Shown piece after piece: positions 11,335 to 22,678 of a stretch of 64,000 bases of DNA (position 1 is its first letter; the number at the start of each line of letters is the position of its first letter). The position numbers and the translations under genes were made by a program. The stretch lies in contig NC_065921.1 in NCBI RefSeq assembly GCF_024586455.1, positions 1 through 64,000 of the forward strand, read 5' to 3'. The notes below the pieces were generated by a model. The model searched no databases, had not been told where the DNA came from, and saw only the letters and a list, made by a program, of their open reading frames with translations. This stretch comes from Bactrocera neohumeralis (taxonomy: Eukaryota > Arthropoda > Insecta > Diptera > Tephritidae).

Positions 11335-12060
11335 CATCCGGTGAGACGTGTGAGTCACTGTATCTCTAAATTCGTTAGGAGTAAACGTGTTTTGGAGGTG
11401 TGTGGTAAACACATCGGCTTTGTCTGAATTATCCTGCACCAATGGCCTCAACTGTTTAAAATTGGTTTGCATCTAGATATCGGCTAGTCGCATTTCAAAG
11501 ATTGTTTACTGGCTCTCCTGGTTGGCAGCAACCAGAAACGCCTCTAGGGACTTGTTGCGTAATTTCCTTTCGGAATAGCAAAATCAAGAACGTCTGGAAT
11601 TTTCGTTAGGTCGGATGACCAGTAAGTTCGTTCATCAGCTGAATTATACATCAAACCCACCTCTATATTTGGTATTTGTGAGCGATGAACCCCACCAAGT
11701 ATTTTTGGCATTATAGTCACCACCAGCAATGAATTTATTACCAAATTGGTTCATAATTTGCTCATACATGTCCTGCGATAGATTGTGTCGCGGGAGAATG
11801 TTCCAAGAGGGCTGGGAAATATGACCCAATCAGCCATGAATCCAAAGATGTTATAAGGGTTCAAATTCCGTGTAAGAGATACCAAACTTTATAAAAAAAG
11901 GCAGCTCTGCCTCTTGCATTACCACTAGGTGATTTGATTTCATAAGGTCATATACTGCATTTTTAAAATATGACCGTTTATTGAAATGAGTGGTGAGTGA
12001 AGTTGATACAAGTAGAGCATCGATGTTTTTAGTTTTAACATAGTGTTCGTGCTTTTGCAT
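11335..12060 (-). mobile_element. Jockey-type LINE endonuclease fragment
   Basis: On the minus strand the order is 'NIDALLVSTSLTTHFNKRSY', 'HLVVMQEAELP', a gap of stops, 'NKFIAGGDYNAKNTWWGS' and 'LTNTKYRGG', then 'QDNSDKADVFTTHLQNTFTP'. The 'GDYNAKxTWWGS' block is the endonuclease core of jockey-like elements, and the last block belongs to the linker before the reverse transcriptase. It is heavily shifted. The stretch 12061-12443 after it is unassigned; I see no gene there. Confidence 0.78.
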
Positions 12061-12729
12061 AGGCTGTTGGCTTTCTATATGGTAATTTTAACTCTTACTT
12101 ACATTGATTAATTGATGTCATGATTTGAGTAATCATTTGTGTAAATTGAGCATTACCGTTTGCTGAATAAGCATTTCCACTTTTTTCAATATTTATTCCT
12201 CATTAACAACTGACGAGGACATGGATTGAGAAGGGTTTCTTCTCGGAATCTAAGGGCCGTTCCGCAAAAAACTGTCATAGGTAATATCAGGAATAATTTG
12301 ACTGGATGGAGTTGACCATGTGATTCCGCATTGATTACTAGACTGGTGGGTTATTCCTTGTAATTTAAAAAATCATTGGGCGTGTTTATTTTGCATTTAG
12401 TGCAATCAGATGTTAGATGATTTTATGCATATTTAACACACCTAAAAGGTTTGTTGGAGGATGGAGTCATGTGTAGAAGTTCACGCAAGTGAGGAAAGTT
12501 CTCTGATCGCCATTCACTTGGGAGTGGCCAGAAACGATTCTTTTACACATGGCTCAAGCAGCTCACTACTTCCGGTCTTTGACCAAGTATCCTCAGGGTA
12601 GCCTAAGAACATCCGTTCGAAGGCGAGCTAAAGTGAGAAGGCGAAAAATTCCCTACAAGGGTTGTGTGCTGGGCTTGGGACCCGCCACGTAAAAAAACAA
12701 TACCAATGAAAACGTTAAAACAGGCTCGG

Positions 12730-15700
12730 ATGAGAGACCCCCCTTTTGATGACGACCATGGCAAACGGAATAAGGACTACGATTTGAGGGCATGCACCTG
12801 GAATGTCCGGACCCTTAACTGGGAAGGTGCCGCTGCCCAGCTGGTTGATGTCCTCGCAAAAATAAACGCTGACATCACCGCCGTCCAAGAAATGCGATGG
12901 ACGGGACAAGGACGGAGACGAGTAGGTCCTTGTGACATTTACTACAGTGGCCATATAAAGGAGCGCAAGTTTGGTGTTGGATTCGTGGTGGGAGAGAGAC
13001 TCCGTCGCCGAGTACTATCATTCACTCCGGTGAATGAACGTCTAGCCACAATCCGCATCAAAGCGAGGTTCTTCAACATATCGCTGATTTGCGCCCACGC
13101 CCCGACGAAAGAGAAGGACGATGTGACCAAAGATGCCTTCTATGAGCGCTTGGAGCGCGCTTATGAGAGCTGCCCCCGCCACGATGTCAAAATCGTGCTT
13201 GGCGACTTTAACGCCAGGGTGGGCAAAGAAGGTATATTTGGCACTACGGTCGGTAAATTCAGCCTCCACGACGAAACATCCCCAAATGGGTTGAGGCTGA
13301 TTGACTTCACCGGAGCCCGAAATATGGTTATCTGTAGTACTAGATTCCAGCATAAGAAGATTCATCAAGCTATCTGGCTGTCTCCGGATCGAAAAACTAC
13401 CAACCAGATCGATCATGTTGTGATAGATGGAAGACACGTCTCCAGTGTTTTAGATGTGCGTGCGCTCCGAGGTCCTAACATCGACTCGGACCACTATCTT
13501 GTTGCAGCTAAGATTCGCACTCGCCTCTGTGCAGCAAAAAACGCACGCCAACAAACACAAGGAAGGTTCGACGTCGAAAAGCTGCAATCACAACAGACTG
13601 CCGAACGATTTTCTACTCGGCTTGCACTCCTGCTCTCTGAGAGCACTGGTCAACAACTCGGTATAGGGGAACTGTGGGACGGCATTTCAAATTCCATACG
13701 TACAGCTGCAACCGAAACCATTGGTTTTCGGAAAGAGCAAAAGAACAGCTGGTACGACGAGGAGTGCCGTGTCGCAGCGGAGAGAAAACAGGCTGCCTAC
13801 CTCGCAACGTTACGATCGACCACTACACGTGCGGGATGAGATAGATACCGAGAGTTGAAGAGGGAAGCGAGACGCATTTGCAGACAGAAGAAGAAAGAGG
13901 CCGAAATGCGTGAGTATGAAGAGCTTGATAAGCTGGCCGACAGGGGTAATGCTCGAAAATTCTACGAAAAAATGCGGCGGCTTACAGAAGGTTTCAAGAC
14001 CGGAGCATACGCATTTGCAGACAGAAGAAGAAAGAGGCCGAAATGCGTGAGTATGAAGAGCTTGATAAGCTGGCCGACAGGGGTAATGCTCGAAAATTCT
14101 ACGAAAAAATGCGGCGGCTTACAGAAGGTTTCAAGACCGGAGCATACTACTCTTGTAGAACCCCCAAAGGTGATCTAGTCACTGATGCCCAGAGCATAGT
14201 TAAATTATGGAGGGAACACTTCTCCAGCCTGCTGAATGGCAGTGAACGCACAACACCAGGAGAAGGAGAACCCGATTTCCCAATCGATGACGATGGAGCA
14301 GACGTTCCATTACACGACCATGAAGAAGTTCGAATAGCAATTGCCCGCCTCAAGAACAACAAAGCGGCAGGGGCCGACGGACTACCGGCCGAGCTATTCA
14401 AACACGGCGGCGAAGAACTAATAGGGAGCATGCATCAGCTTCTTTGTAAAATATGGTCGGACGAGAGCATGCCCAACGATTGGAATTTAAGTGTGCTATG
14501 CCCAATCCATAAAAAAGGAGACCCCACAATCTGCGCCAACTACCGTGGGATTAGCCTCCTCAACATCGCATATAAGGTTCTATCGAGCGTATTGTGTGAA
14601 AGATTAAAGCCCACCGTCAACAAACTGATTGGACCTTATCAGTGTGGCTTCAGACCTGGAAAATCAACAACCGACCAGATATTCACCATGCGCCAAATCT
14701 TGGAAAAGACCCGTGAAAGGAGAATCGACACACACCACCTCTTCGTCGATTTCAAAGCTGCTTTCGAGAGCACGAAAAGGAGCTGCCTTTATGCCGCGAT
14801 GTCTGAATTTGGTATCCCCGCGAAACTAATACGGCTGTGTAAACTGACGTTGAACAACACGAAAAGCTCCGTCAGAATCGGGAAGGACCTCTCCGAGCCG
14901 TTCGATGCCAAACGAGGTTTCAGACAAGGCGACTCCCTATCGTGCGACTTCTTTAACCTGCTCCTGGAGAAAATAGTTCGAGCTGCAGAACTAAACAGAG
15001 AAGGTACCATCTTCTACAAGAGTGTACAGCTGTTGGCGTATGCCGACGATATTGATATCATCGGCCTCAACACCCGCGCCGTTAGTTCTGCTTTCTCTAG
15101 GCTGGACAAGGAAGCACAGAAAATTGGTCTGGTAGTGAACGAGGGCAAAACGAAATATCTCCTGTCATCAAACAAACAGTCGTCGCACTCGCGACTTGGC
15201 TCTCACGTCACTGTTGACAGTCATAACTTTGAAGTTGTAGATAATTTCGTCTATTTAGGAACCAGCATTAACACCACTAATAATGTCAGCCTGGAAATCC
15301 AACGCAGGATTGCTCTTGCCAACAGGTGCTACTTCGGACTGAGTAGGCAATTGAAAAGTAAAGTCCTCTCTCGACGAACAAAAGCTAAACTCTATAAGTC
15401 GCTCATAATTCCCGTCCTGCTATATGGTGCAGAGGCTTGGGCGATGACAGCAACCGATGAGTCGATGTTACGAGTTTTCGAGAGAAAAATTCTGCGAAAG
15501 ATTTATGGTCCTTTGCGCATTGGCCACGGCGAATATCGCATCCGATGGAACGATGAGCTGTACGAGATATATGACGACATTGACATAGTTCAGCGAATTA
15601 AAAGACAGCGGCTACGCTGGCTAGGTCATGTTGTCCGGATGGATGAAAACACTCCAGCTCTGAAAGTATTCGACGCAGTACCCTGCCGGGGGAAGCAGAG

Positions 15701-15837
15701 GAAGAGGAAGACCTCCACTCCGTTGGAAGGACCAAGTGGAGAAGGACCTGGCTTCGCTTGGAATATCCAATTGGCGCCACGTAGCGAAAAGAAGAAACGA
15801 CTGGCGCGCTGTTGTTAACTCGGCTATAATCGCGTAA
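12730..15837 (+). pseudogene. RTE-like endonuclease-reverse transcriptase, copy 2, disrupted
   Basis: The endonuclease is open from 'MRDPPFDDDHGK' through 'VLGDFNARVG', 'NQIDHVVID' and 'SDHYLV' to the linker, where a TGA at 13837 replaces the tryptophan codon of copy 1. A 137-bp tandem duplication (13872-14145) then shifts the frame. The reverse transcriptase is open from about 14043, with 'AGADGLPAELF', 'GFRPGKSTTDQIF' and 'LLAYADDIDIIG'. One extra base near 15682 ('gtaccctgccgg') shifts the last 50 residues. The two copies carry different lesions. Confidence 0.88.
13872..14145 (+). repeat. 137-bp exact-looking tandem duplication inside RTE copy 2
   Basis: The segment from 'acgcatttgcagacagaag' to 'tttcaagaccggagcat' occurs at 13872-14008 and again at 14009-14145. 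The two units look identical and copy 1 has only one. 137 is not a multiple of three, so the duplication breaks the reading frame. Confidence 0.92.
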
Positions 15838-16059
15838 GCGGTGTCTACGCCAATTAAGAAGAAGAAGAAAAGGTTTGTTGCAGAATCTCTGCGTATATCC
15901 GAACACTAAATTAGGCCATCAATTTTTTTTGGTGGTTAGAAACATACAACTGCACGGCAATGTCTTTTCATCTGTGCCAAATGTCACATCAAAATTATCA
16001 TTGTTGTTTAGTACATATACGCTTGTCTTTCTGAAGTACATAAAGGTCTTTCGGCGAAT

Positions 16060-16870
16060 TTTACTAGAAGTGGAATTATTTGACAAAGAAGTTCTATTAA
16101 ATTTTGTTTGCGGAATAAAATTTCTGGTGCCGAAACATTCAGAATATTGGAAAAAGCCTTCGGGGATAATTGTTTATCGCGAGCAAGTGTTTTTGATTGG
16201 TACAAAAAATTCCAAGAGGGTTGAAAACGCGTTGACGACGAACCACGTCCCGGACGGCCATTAACATCAACTAATGACCAACACGTCAATAAAATAAAGA
16301 ATTTTTGCTTAAGAATCGTCGAGTAGCAGTCATATAACTTACTGGCATCGTTGAAATATCGGAAGGATCAGTGAAAACCATTTTGAAAGATCATTTGGGC
16401 CTAGGAAAAGTTAAAGCACGATTGGTTCTAAAATCACAAAACTTCTTTCAAAAGACGCTGTTTTTAACGTTAAGGTCTATGAAACAATGCTTTACGACTA
16501 CCGGGATGTCATGAAACATATCATTCCATACGACGAGTCCTGGACCTATGCTTACGACCCGAAAACAGACGAAATCGAAAAAACCACGTCAAAGTAAGAT
16601 CAAAAATTAAGGTTGATTCTTCTGCAAATTTTCAACCAATATCGTGCTGCCAACACCTCATTCACTTGATTTAGCTCCGTGTGACTGTTCAACAACTCAA
16701 ACGACCGCTTTGGGGAAACCGTTTTGAGTAAATTGAAGATATTAAAAGTGAATCGCTTCGTACATTGAAGCCTATTCCGGAAATTGACTTTAACAACTGT
16801 TTCGAGGATTCGAAAAAAAACGTTGGCACCCTTTATTTCGAGGGAGCGACATATATTTTGAAGAAGAAAT
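16060..16870 (+). pseudogene. Decayed mariner-type transposase
   Basis: Scattered frames resemble a mariner transposase: 'YWKKPSGIIVYREQVF', 'MKHIIPYDESWTYAYDPKTD' (the D-E-[ST]-W block around the first catalytic Asp) at about 16514-16570, and 'VNRFVHSLFRKLTL'-like C-terminal wording. Stops and shifts are frequent, and 'STAANTS' replaces the expected second catalytic region. No terminal repeats were found. The flanks 15881-16059 and 16871-17847 are AT-rich, with no gene seen; 17390-17500 resembles the dispersed repeat family ('ggttgaaatcggttggg'). Confidence 0.6.
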
Positions 16871-17839
16871 TAAGATTTTTAAAATTATGAAGAAAGTCTT
16901 ACTACTTTTTGATCAAAGATTTTAAGTTTTAAAAATTAGCTTTTTATCGTGAAAATTTATTAATTAACACAGATGTAAAATCTCAATATCTCGAGAGTTT
17001 AAGACTCCATGTTTTTGTCATTTTGAATTTTTTTCATCAGCTAAAGAAATTGGCTAACTTTTACAGATTGCTTTGTGCTAATGTTTATCATAGAAATGAT
17101 TTTCACAGTTGAAAATTTTCAGACTTTATTTTAGTTCCCTGTCGAATCTATAGTATGCAGATCTATAAAAAAATTAAACTAAAAAAAATTAAATTAAAAT
17201 ATATAAAAATGAAGCTACATCGTTATGTGCTCGCAGAACGCCCAAACCACGAAAAGACATGAACATTTCCACAGTTATTTCTTTATTCCTATTTGTACAA
17301 AGTTTGCCTCCATTATATAGATTGCTTCTTGATTTGTACTGCGGAAAGTGAAAGAATCAGATGGAATTAATAATTGTATTATATGGAAAGAAGGCGTGGT
17401 TGTAGCCCGATTCCGCACATTTTCATCACGTAACATAAAAATGTCAGAGGAATTTCACATACTAAATTTGGTTGAAATCGGTTGGGAGGGTCCCTCTCAT
17501 ACCACCACGAGTATAAAATTGTATGTCTCTGGTGTACTTATTATTGATTCATCGCACTTTTGGCGGTTTTTAACAGTACCGTTATATAGGCTTATGGTTC
17601 GATTTCATGAATTTTCACACTATCGATAGGGGTTCTTAAAGTTCTTAAAGGATTTATCTTGAGCGCATTTGGTTATTTTGGCTTGAACAGTTTGAGAGAT
17701 ATGTGCATTAACCCTATTAAAATGCGGGGCCACACCAACTTTTTCAAAATTTTTAGCCCACATGTGCCCCTTGCTACTGCAATATCAAAAAAAAATCGGT
17801 TGAACTATTGTCGAACTTCGACTTTTTTAAGTTTTACGG

Positions 17840-17847
17840 GTTTCAAC
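17840..17847 (+). repeat. 8-bp target-site duplication 'gtttcaac' (left) of hAT-like element
   Basis: 'gtttcaac' precedes the element at 17840-17847 and follows it at 19795-19802. An 8-bp duplication is the hAT superfamily hallmark. Confidence 0.65.
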
Positions 17848-19794
17848 CAGCGTTTGAAAAACTACGCTACTCTCGTAGCATTTCATTTTACTCTTGCTAC
17901 CGCTCTCACTTTGTCGGGAGCCACAGCGTAGCCTTAGTATAACAATGTAAAGTATGTGCTCTACTCTGCTCCGAGTTTTGTTAGGTAAAGCGGGAGAGCG
18001 GGAGCAAAAAATTAAATTCTGCGCTATGCTCTGGCGTAGGGGTAGCAAAAAATTGAGAGCGGTAGCACAGCAGAGCAAATGAAAATTTTCATGTGCTACA
18101 GCTCCCGAATGTGTTTGTTTTTTTTTTTTTCTTTTTTGCTATTTTTTGGCATTTATAAGTATGGTACAAGTTGGTATTTAAAAGAAAGTCGTTTATAACT
18201 CAAGAACGGCTGAACCGATTTGGCTTAAAATTGGTGGGGAGGTAGTTTAGAAGCAGGCTAAGGACATAGGATACATTTTATCTCTTTATACTAAATTTCA
18301 ATACAGCTCATAAATACAAAAATTATATTTCAAATCATAAGCATTTGTTCAAAATTTATGTAAGAATCATTTGAAAATTTTAGTAATTCAAAAATAGAAA
18401 GAAATAAGTAAAAATTTTCATTTCCAAACATGCTTAGTATATGGGTTATACTGATTTTGCTTTTTAACCAGGTAGTTTTTTTTTTTTTTAACGAGCCCGT
18501 CCGATATATTTAATATCACAACGAAAAATAGCATTGGAATTTTCATCGTCAAGGCACTGCGGATACTTTGCTAGATTATTGGTCAAGGACGCAAATGCAT
18601 TCATAACAAACCAAACGCGATATCTAACATAAAGATATAACGGAATAATTGGAGTGTTGATAAAAAGGTTTATTATAATTTTAGATACACAGAAATCTTT
18701 TCGATTCTTTGCAATATACATTGAAGTATGTATGTATATGCATACAATTTCAAACTGATTCTTCCTAAAAAATTATAAAATTACTAAATATTGGGAATGG
18801 TAGAATAGAACTGCAAATACGCAATGCAATGGATTAAAACTGGTACTGGTAATCAGTAGATGAATATTAACCACGTGTATTCCAAAAGATAAAGGCGAGG
18901 TATCTAAACCTGATTTTTCCACGAAATTCGCATTTTTTTGTATAACTGACAAGAGCTACAGCGTCTAAAGTCAAAGCGATGCCATAAAATACCTCTGATC
19001 TGTAGGAATTTAAAGATAAAAAACCAAGATTGTAGTGTATTTTCTATGGAAAATTTTTACATGCCTCGGTCCAGTTCTTAATGTTAATATGTAGGGCTAA
19101 AATTTTCAGGGAATTTTTTTTTGGGGTATTTCCAAGAAAATTTCGTGACGGGACCGAACAAAATTAATAATTCAAAAAAATAAAAACACCCTAATGTATA
19201 TAAAAAGGGGGAAAGTATATGTAGTTAAAATTAATTTCGAAAATTCATAGTAATTGAGTATTGTAATACATTTGGAATAGATGATGTTCTTGGTAATATA
19301 AAAATGGTAAATATTTTACATAATAAAAAAAATTTTATAATTTATTCAATTATTATCTAATTCACTTTATTAATATATTTCTTAAAATATTTGATTTTAG
19401 ATTTATAAAGACACTTGACGCAACAAGTGCCAAAATGATTTGCATAACATTGTTTTGTTTGAATTATTCAATTAATTCAAATATTATGCCAGAAAATAGC
19501 AAAAAGAAAAAAAAACAACAAACACATGCGGGAGCTGTAGCACATGAAAATTTTCATTTTCACCGCTCCCAATTTTTTGCTACCGCTACGCCAGAGCATA
19601 GCGCAGAATTTAATTTTTTGCTCCCGCTCCAGCTATAGTTTTTTACCTAACAAAACTCGGAGCAGAGTAGAGCACATACTTTACATTGTTATGCTAAAGC
19701 TACGCTGTGGCTCCCGACAAAGTGAGAGCGGTAGCGATAGCATAGCAATAATTTTAGAAATTTTGCTGCTACGAAGTAGTAAATGAGAACCCTG
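17848..19794. mobile_element. hAT-like non-autonomous element with long inverted arms
   Basis: The left arm (about 17880-18140) and right arm (about 19495-19760) are long inverted repeats. Matching blocks are 'taccgctctcactttgtcgg', 'gtaaagtatgtgctctactc', 'ctccgagttttgttaggta', 'aattaaattctgcgctatgc' and 'gaaaattttcatgtgctaca', seen forward on the left and reversed on the right. The outermost bases are 'cag' and 'ctg', with an 8-bp duplication outside. The 1.35-kb core between the arms has no recognisable transposase; it holds AT-rich DNA and a 'aagaacggctgaaccgattt' block near 18202. Assignment to hAT rests on the duplication length and the CAG ends only. Confidence 0.6.
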
Positions 19795-20523
19795 GTTTCA
19801 ACGCTGTGAAATAACATTTCAAAAGACTCCAACCAATATTAATAGAGTGATCAATGGGTAAATTAAATTATTCTGAATAAGTTATTTTATAGTGCTTGAA
19901 AAACGTAGGCAAGTGTTAGAGACGTGGCAAGAGAGCTCGACGTTTCTCGCGAGTCCGTTCGATGATTTTGGGTATGAAACGCGTTCTTGCTCGACTCGTC
20001 CCGATAAAAATGATTTTTTTTTTCGAAAAGAGTACCGTAAGCAGGTCACAAAATAATTGTTGATAAATAACTTAAGATTTTGCGTTTTATTTATAATTGT
20101 TCTTACATACATTTTTGATAAAGTTTTTTGAAGAAACGAGTCCATTAAATTGGAAAAATTAATAAATGAAAATTCAACATAGAAATATGTATGTATGTAT
20201 GTACGAGTAGATGGCGACTATCGTTTACAGGCTCTTAGAAATTAATACAATAAAAGTATGGATATTTATTGATTAAATCAGCGCGTCGCTTGGAGTTGAT
20301 GTAAAATACATCGTCTACTTGAGATATTATAAGTCTACTACCAAATATAAATTGTATACAGTTATGTATGTGTAAACCTCACAAGTTGTCCGTCCTTATA
20401 AATATTATATTATTATCTGAATCCACCTATTCCAGATGGTATTGCATAAGTTACTAAGTTACTGTATCGCCTGAAAATCATGACTAAATTAATTTTACAA
20501 ACAGATATAAATGTATGTTTGTA

Positions 20524-22115
20524 CAGTGAGCGCATTTCGTTTAGCCGAATGGCTAGTTGTTCCTATTATTTAACGTTATTCTGAAAATTGCTACGGTACT
20601 TTATGCTTACTGCGAATATTTTGCATTTTGCCTTCGTAACCATTTATTTTTTCAATGTTATTAGTCTACATATATCATACTTAAAAATTTTTAGTGGAAA
20701 GAGGTAATCAGTGTCAATTTCAGTGCGCATTTCGTTTAGCCGAAAAGGTGGTAAAAGTCATTTTACAAAGAAATAAACAGGTAATTTGTATTTCTTTAGA
20801 AAAAATATTTCAACTGACACTGCATAGATTTATTGGGTTCATTTAAGTTATTACGTTTTGTTTTTTTTATACCCTTTAAAGCCATGCCGAAAGGACCCTA
20901 CTTGTCAAGTGAAGAGAAAGCCATTATAACGGCACATAAAGAAAACGGCATGAGTAATGTTCAGATTGCTTTAAAAATTCAGAGATCCGAGAAAGTTATT
21001 AGAAATTACTTAAGATTGGGCAAGAATTATGGTCAGAAGAAAAAAACCAAAGGTAACAAAAAAATTACAGAGCGCCAAAAAGGTCAAATTAAGGACCTCG
21101 CAACAAAAAAAAAAAAACTTACCGCTTCACAAATTATAGCGGAACTTGATCTTCCCATTAAAAAACGTCGTGTCCAGAAAATTACATTATAAACACATCA
21201 CAAAACGTTGTTTATAAAAAACAAGCAAAAGCTCCGGCACTGACAAAAGCCCACAAGGATGCAGTTCGCAAAAACGCACATGAAATGGACGTCAGAAAAT
21301 GTAATTTTTTCCGACGAGAAAAAATTCAATCTCGACGGTCCTGATGGATTAAGTTACTTTTGGCATGATTTAAAAGCAAAGGAGGAACCAAGGATGAGCA
21401 GGAACTTTGGTGGTGGAAGTGTTATGAATTGGGCAGCCTTCTCTTATTATGGAAGATCCAGAATATGCTATGTTCCAACAAAAATGAATAGCGAAATCTA
21501 CACGGACATGTTGGAATCAGAATTAATCTCATTTCTGGAGGACTGTCATCAAGAAGAACCAATTTTTCAACAGGATAACGCAGCTATCCACGTCTCGCGA
21601 CATTCTATTCACTGGTTTGGAGACAAAAATATAGAATTGATAAAATGGCCTGCACGCAGTCCAGACCTAAATCCCATCGAGAACCTTTGGGGTATTCTGG
21701 CAAGAGACGTTTATAAAAATGGTCATCAATTTAGCAGTGTTTTAGAACTGAAAAGGGCAATTAAGGACAGCTGGGAAAAAATACACGAAGATATCTTAAA
21801 AAAACTAATAGAAAGTATGACAAATCGCATTTTCGATTTAATAAAATGTAATGGAGGCAAATTAATTTATTTACTAACTTTTTTAATTTTGTCTCTATTT
21901 ATTATTATTGAAACATTCGGCTAAACGAAATTCGCACCTGTTTTACGTAATATTACTATTATATTAGCAAAAACACAATGAAATTCGAAAATCTTTGTTT
22001 TGTTTAATAATAAAATATATATTGAATTAGTTGTAAAAGGTTTATTTTCTTGTTTGTACTTTAAGTGGTAGAAATTTAAAAAAAATACATTCGGCTAAAC
22101 GAAATGCGCGCACTG
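20524..22115 (+). mobile_element. Tc1-like transposon with IR/DR ends, nearly intact
   Basis: A 1592-bp element flanked by TA at 20522-20523 and 22116-22117. The ends are 'cagtgagcgcatttcgttta' and its inverse 'cggctaaacgaaatgcgcgc' plus 'actg'. The same 'gcgcatttcgtttagccga' motif lies about 200 bp inside the left end (20723-20744), and 'cggctaaacgaaattcgcac' about 180 bp inside the right end (21918-21937). Two repeats per arm are the IR/DR arrangement known from several Tc1-group transposons. The stretch 19803-20521 before it is AT-rich with a tatgtatg tract near 20187-20202 and no gene. Confidence 0.9.
20884..21924 (+). pseudogene. Tc1-like DD34E transposase, two frame breaks
   Basis: The N-terminal part (20884-21192) starts 'MPKGPYLSSEEKAIITAHKE' and has a helix-turn-helix pattern ('MSNVQIALKIQRSEKVIRNY'), followed by a basic second helix-turn-helix. 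The C-terminal part (21259-21924) has all three catalytic residues: Asp in 'VIFSDEKKFNLDGPDG', Asp in 'IFQQDNAAIHVS' and Glu in 'SPDLNPIENLWG', with 34 residues between the last two. Between the halves (about 21185-21265) two small frame breaks are needed to connect 'KKRRVQKI' to 'MQFAKTHMKWTSENV'. The rest is well preserved, so this copy was active recently or is close to an active source. Confidence 0.88.
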
Positions 22116-22210
22116 TATATATAAATAAAATATACAATGAAACTTATAATACAACTTTAATTTGTGACGTCAATATCAATTCAACTAACTTAACAAATTA
22201 CGTTTTACAG

Positions 22211-22620
22211 TGTCTTGGTCTAAACCACTATACATTTTGTCACATAGCAAAGCAGTTCTCAAAGATGCTATCAATCGAGACTCTACATTTTTAGAGAAAA
22301 ATCAAATAATGGATTACTCGCTGCTTGTAGGCTTAAATCATGATAACAGTATATTAGTATTGGGAATAATCGGTAAGTTCAATAACAAAACAAAACACCG
22401 TTACAATCTATCTTACTTATAATGTATTACAGATTACATACGAACATTTACTTTCGATAAAAAGGTTGAGTCATTTGTAAAACAAACTGGCATATTAGGT
22501 GGCATGGGGAAATTACCAACAGTTATATCACCAGAGCGTTATAAGCAACGATTTATTGATGCAATGGATCGTTATTTCTATACAGTTCCGGATCGTTGGG
22601 AAGGTTTGTCAAAAACTTAA
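22211..22620 (+). CDS. fab1: fab1 / PIKfyve kinase, last two exons
   Basis: Exons 22211-22372 and 22433-22620 (stop TAA at 22618) complete the lipid kinase domain begun at 424-3899. The first base pair of this block joins the phase-1 end at 3899 to give a Met before 'SWSKPLYILSHSKAVLKDA'. Then follow 'IMDYSLLVGLN' (catalytic loop of PIP kinases) and 'GIIDYIRTFTFDKKVE' (activation-loop start). The C-terminus is 'GILGGMGKLPTVISPERYKQ' and 'FIDAMDRYFYTVPDRWEGL'. Splice sites are canonical (ttttacag, cggtaagt, tattacag). A candidate polyadenylation signal AATAAA is at 22673-22678. The intron before this block is 18.3 kb and separates the substrate/ATP-binding half of the kinase from its catalytic loop. 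Confidence 0.95.
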
Positions 22621-22678
22621 TTACTAGAGATTTTTAAGTGATTCATGTTGTATAATTAAATATTTATATTGAAATAAA

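Larger units (their letters stand above)
12452..15867 (+). mobile_element. RTE-like LINE, copy 2, nearly full length
   Basis: This second copy of the 5012-8277 element has the same leader, the same coding region and the same end ('gcgtaagcggtgtctacgcc' then AAG units). It is flanked by 'aaaaggtttgttg' at 12444-12456 and 15868-15880; the last few bases of the left repeat overlap the element start, so the duplication is 8-13 bp. Nearly all differences from copy 1 are scattered substitutions plus one 137-bp internal duplication, so both insertions are young. Confidence 0.9.

Noticed and set aside
17659..18078. Open frames in the arms of the hAT-like element
   Set aside because: They appear in both inverted arms and change with each substitution; no family match. 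They reflect repeat sequence, not genes.
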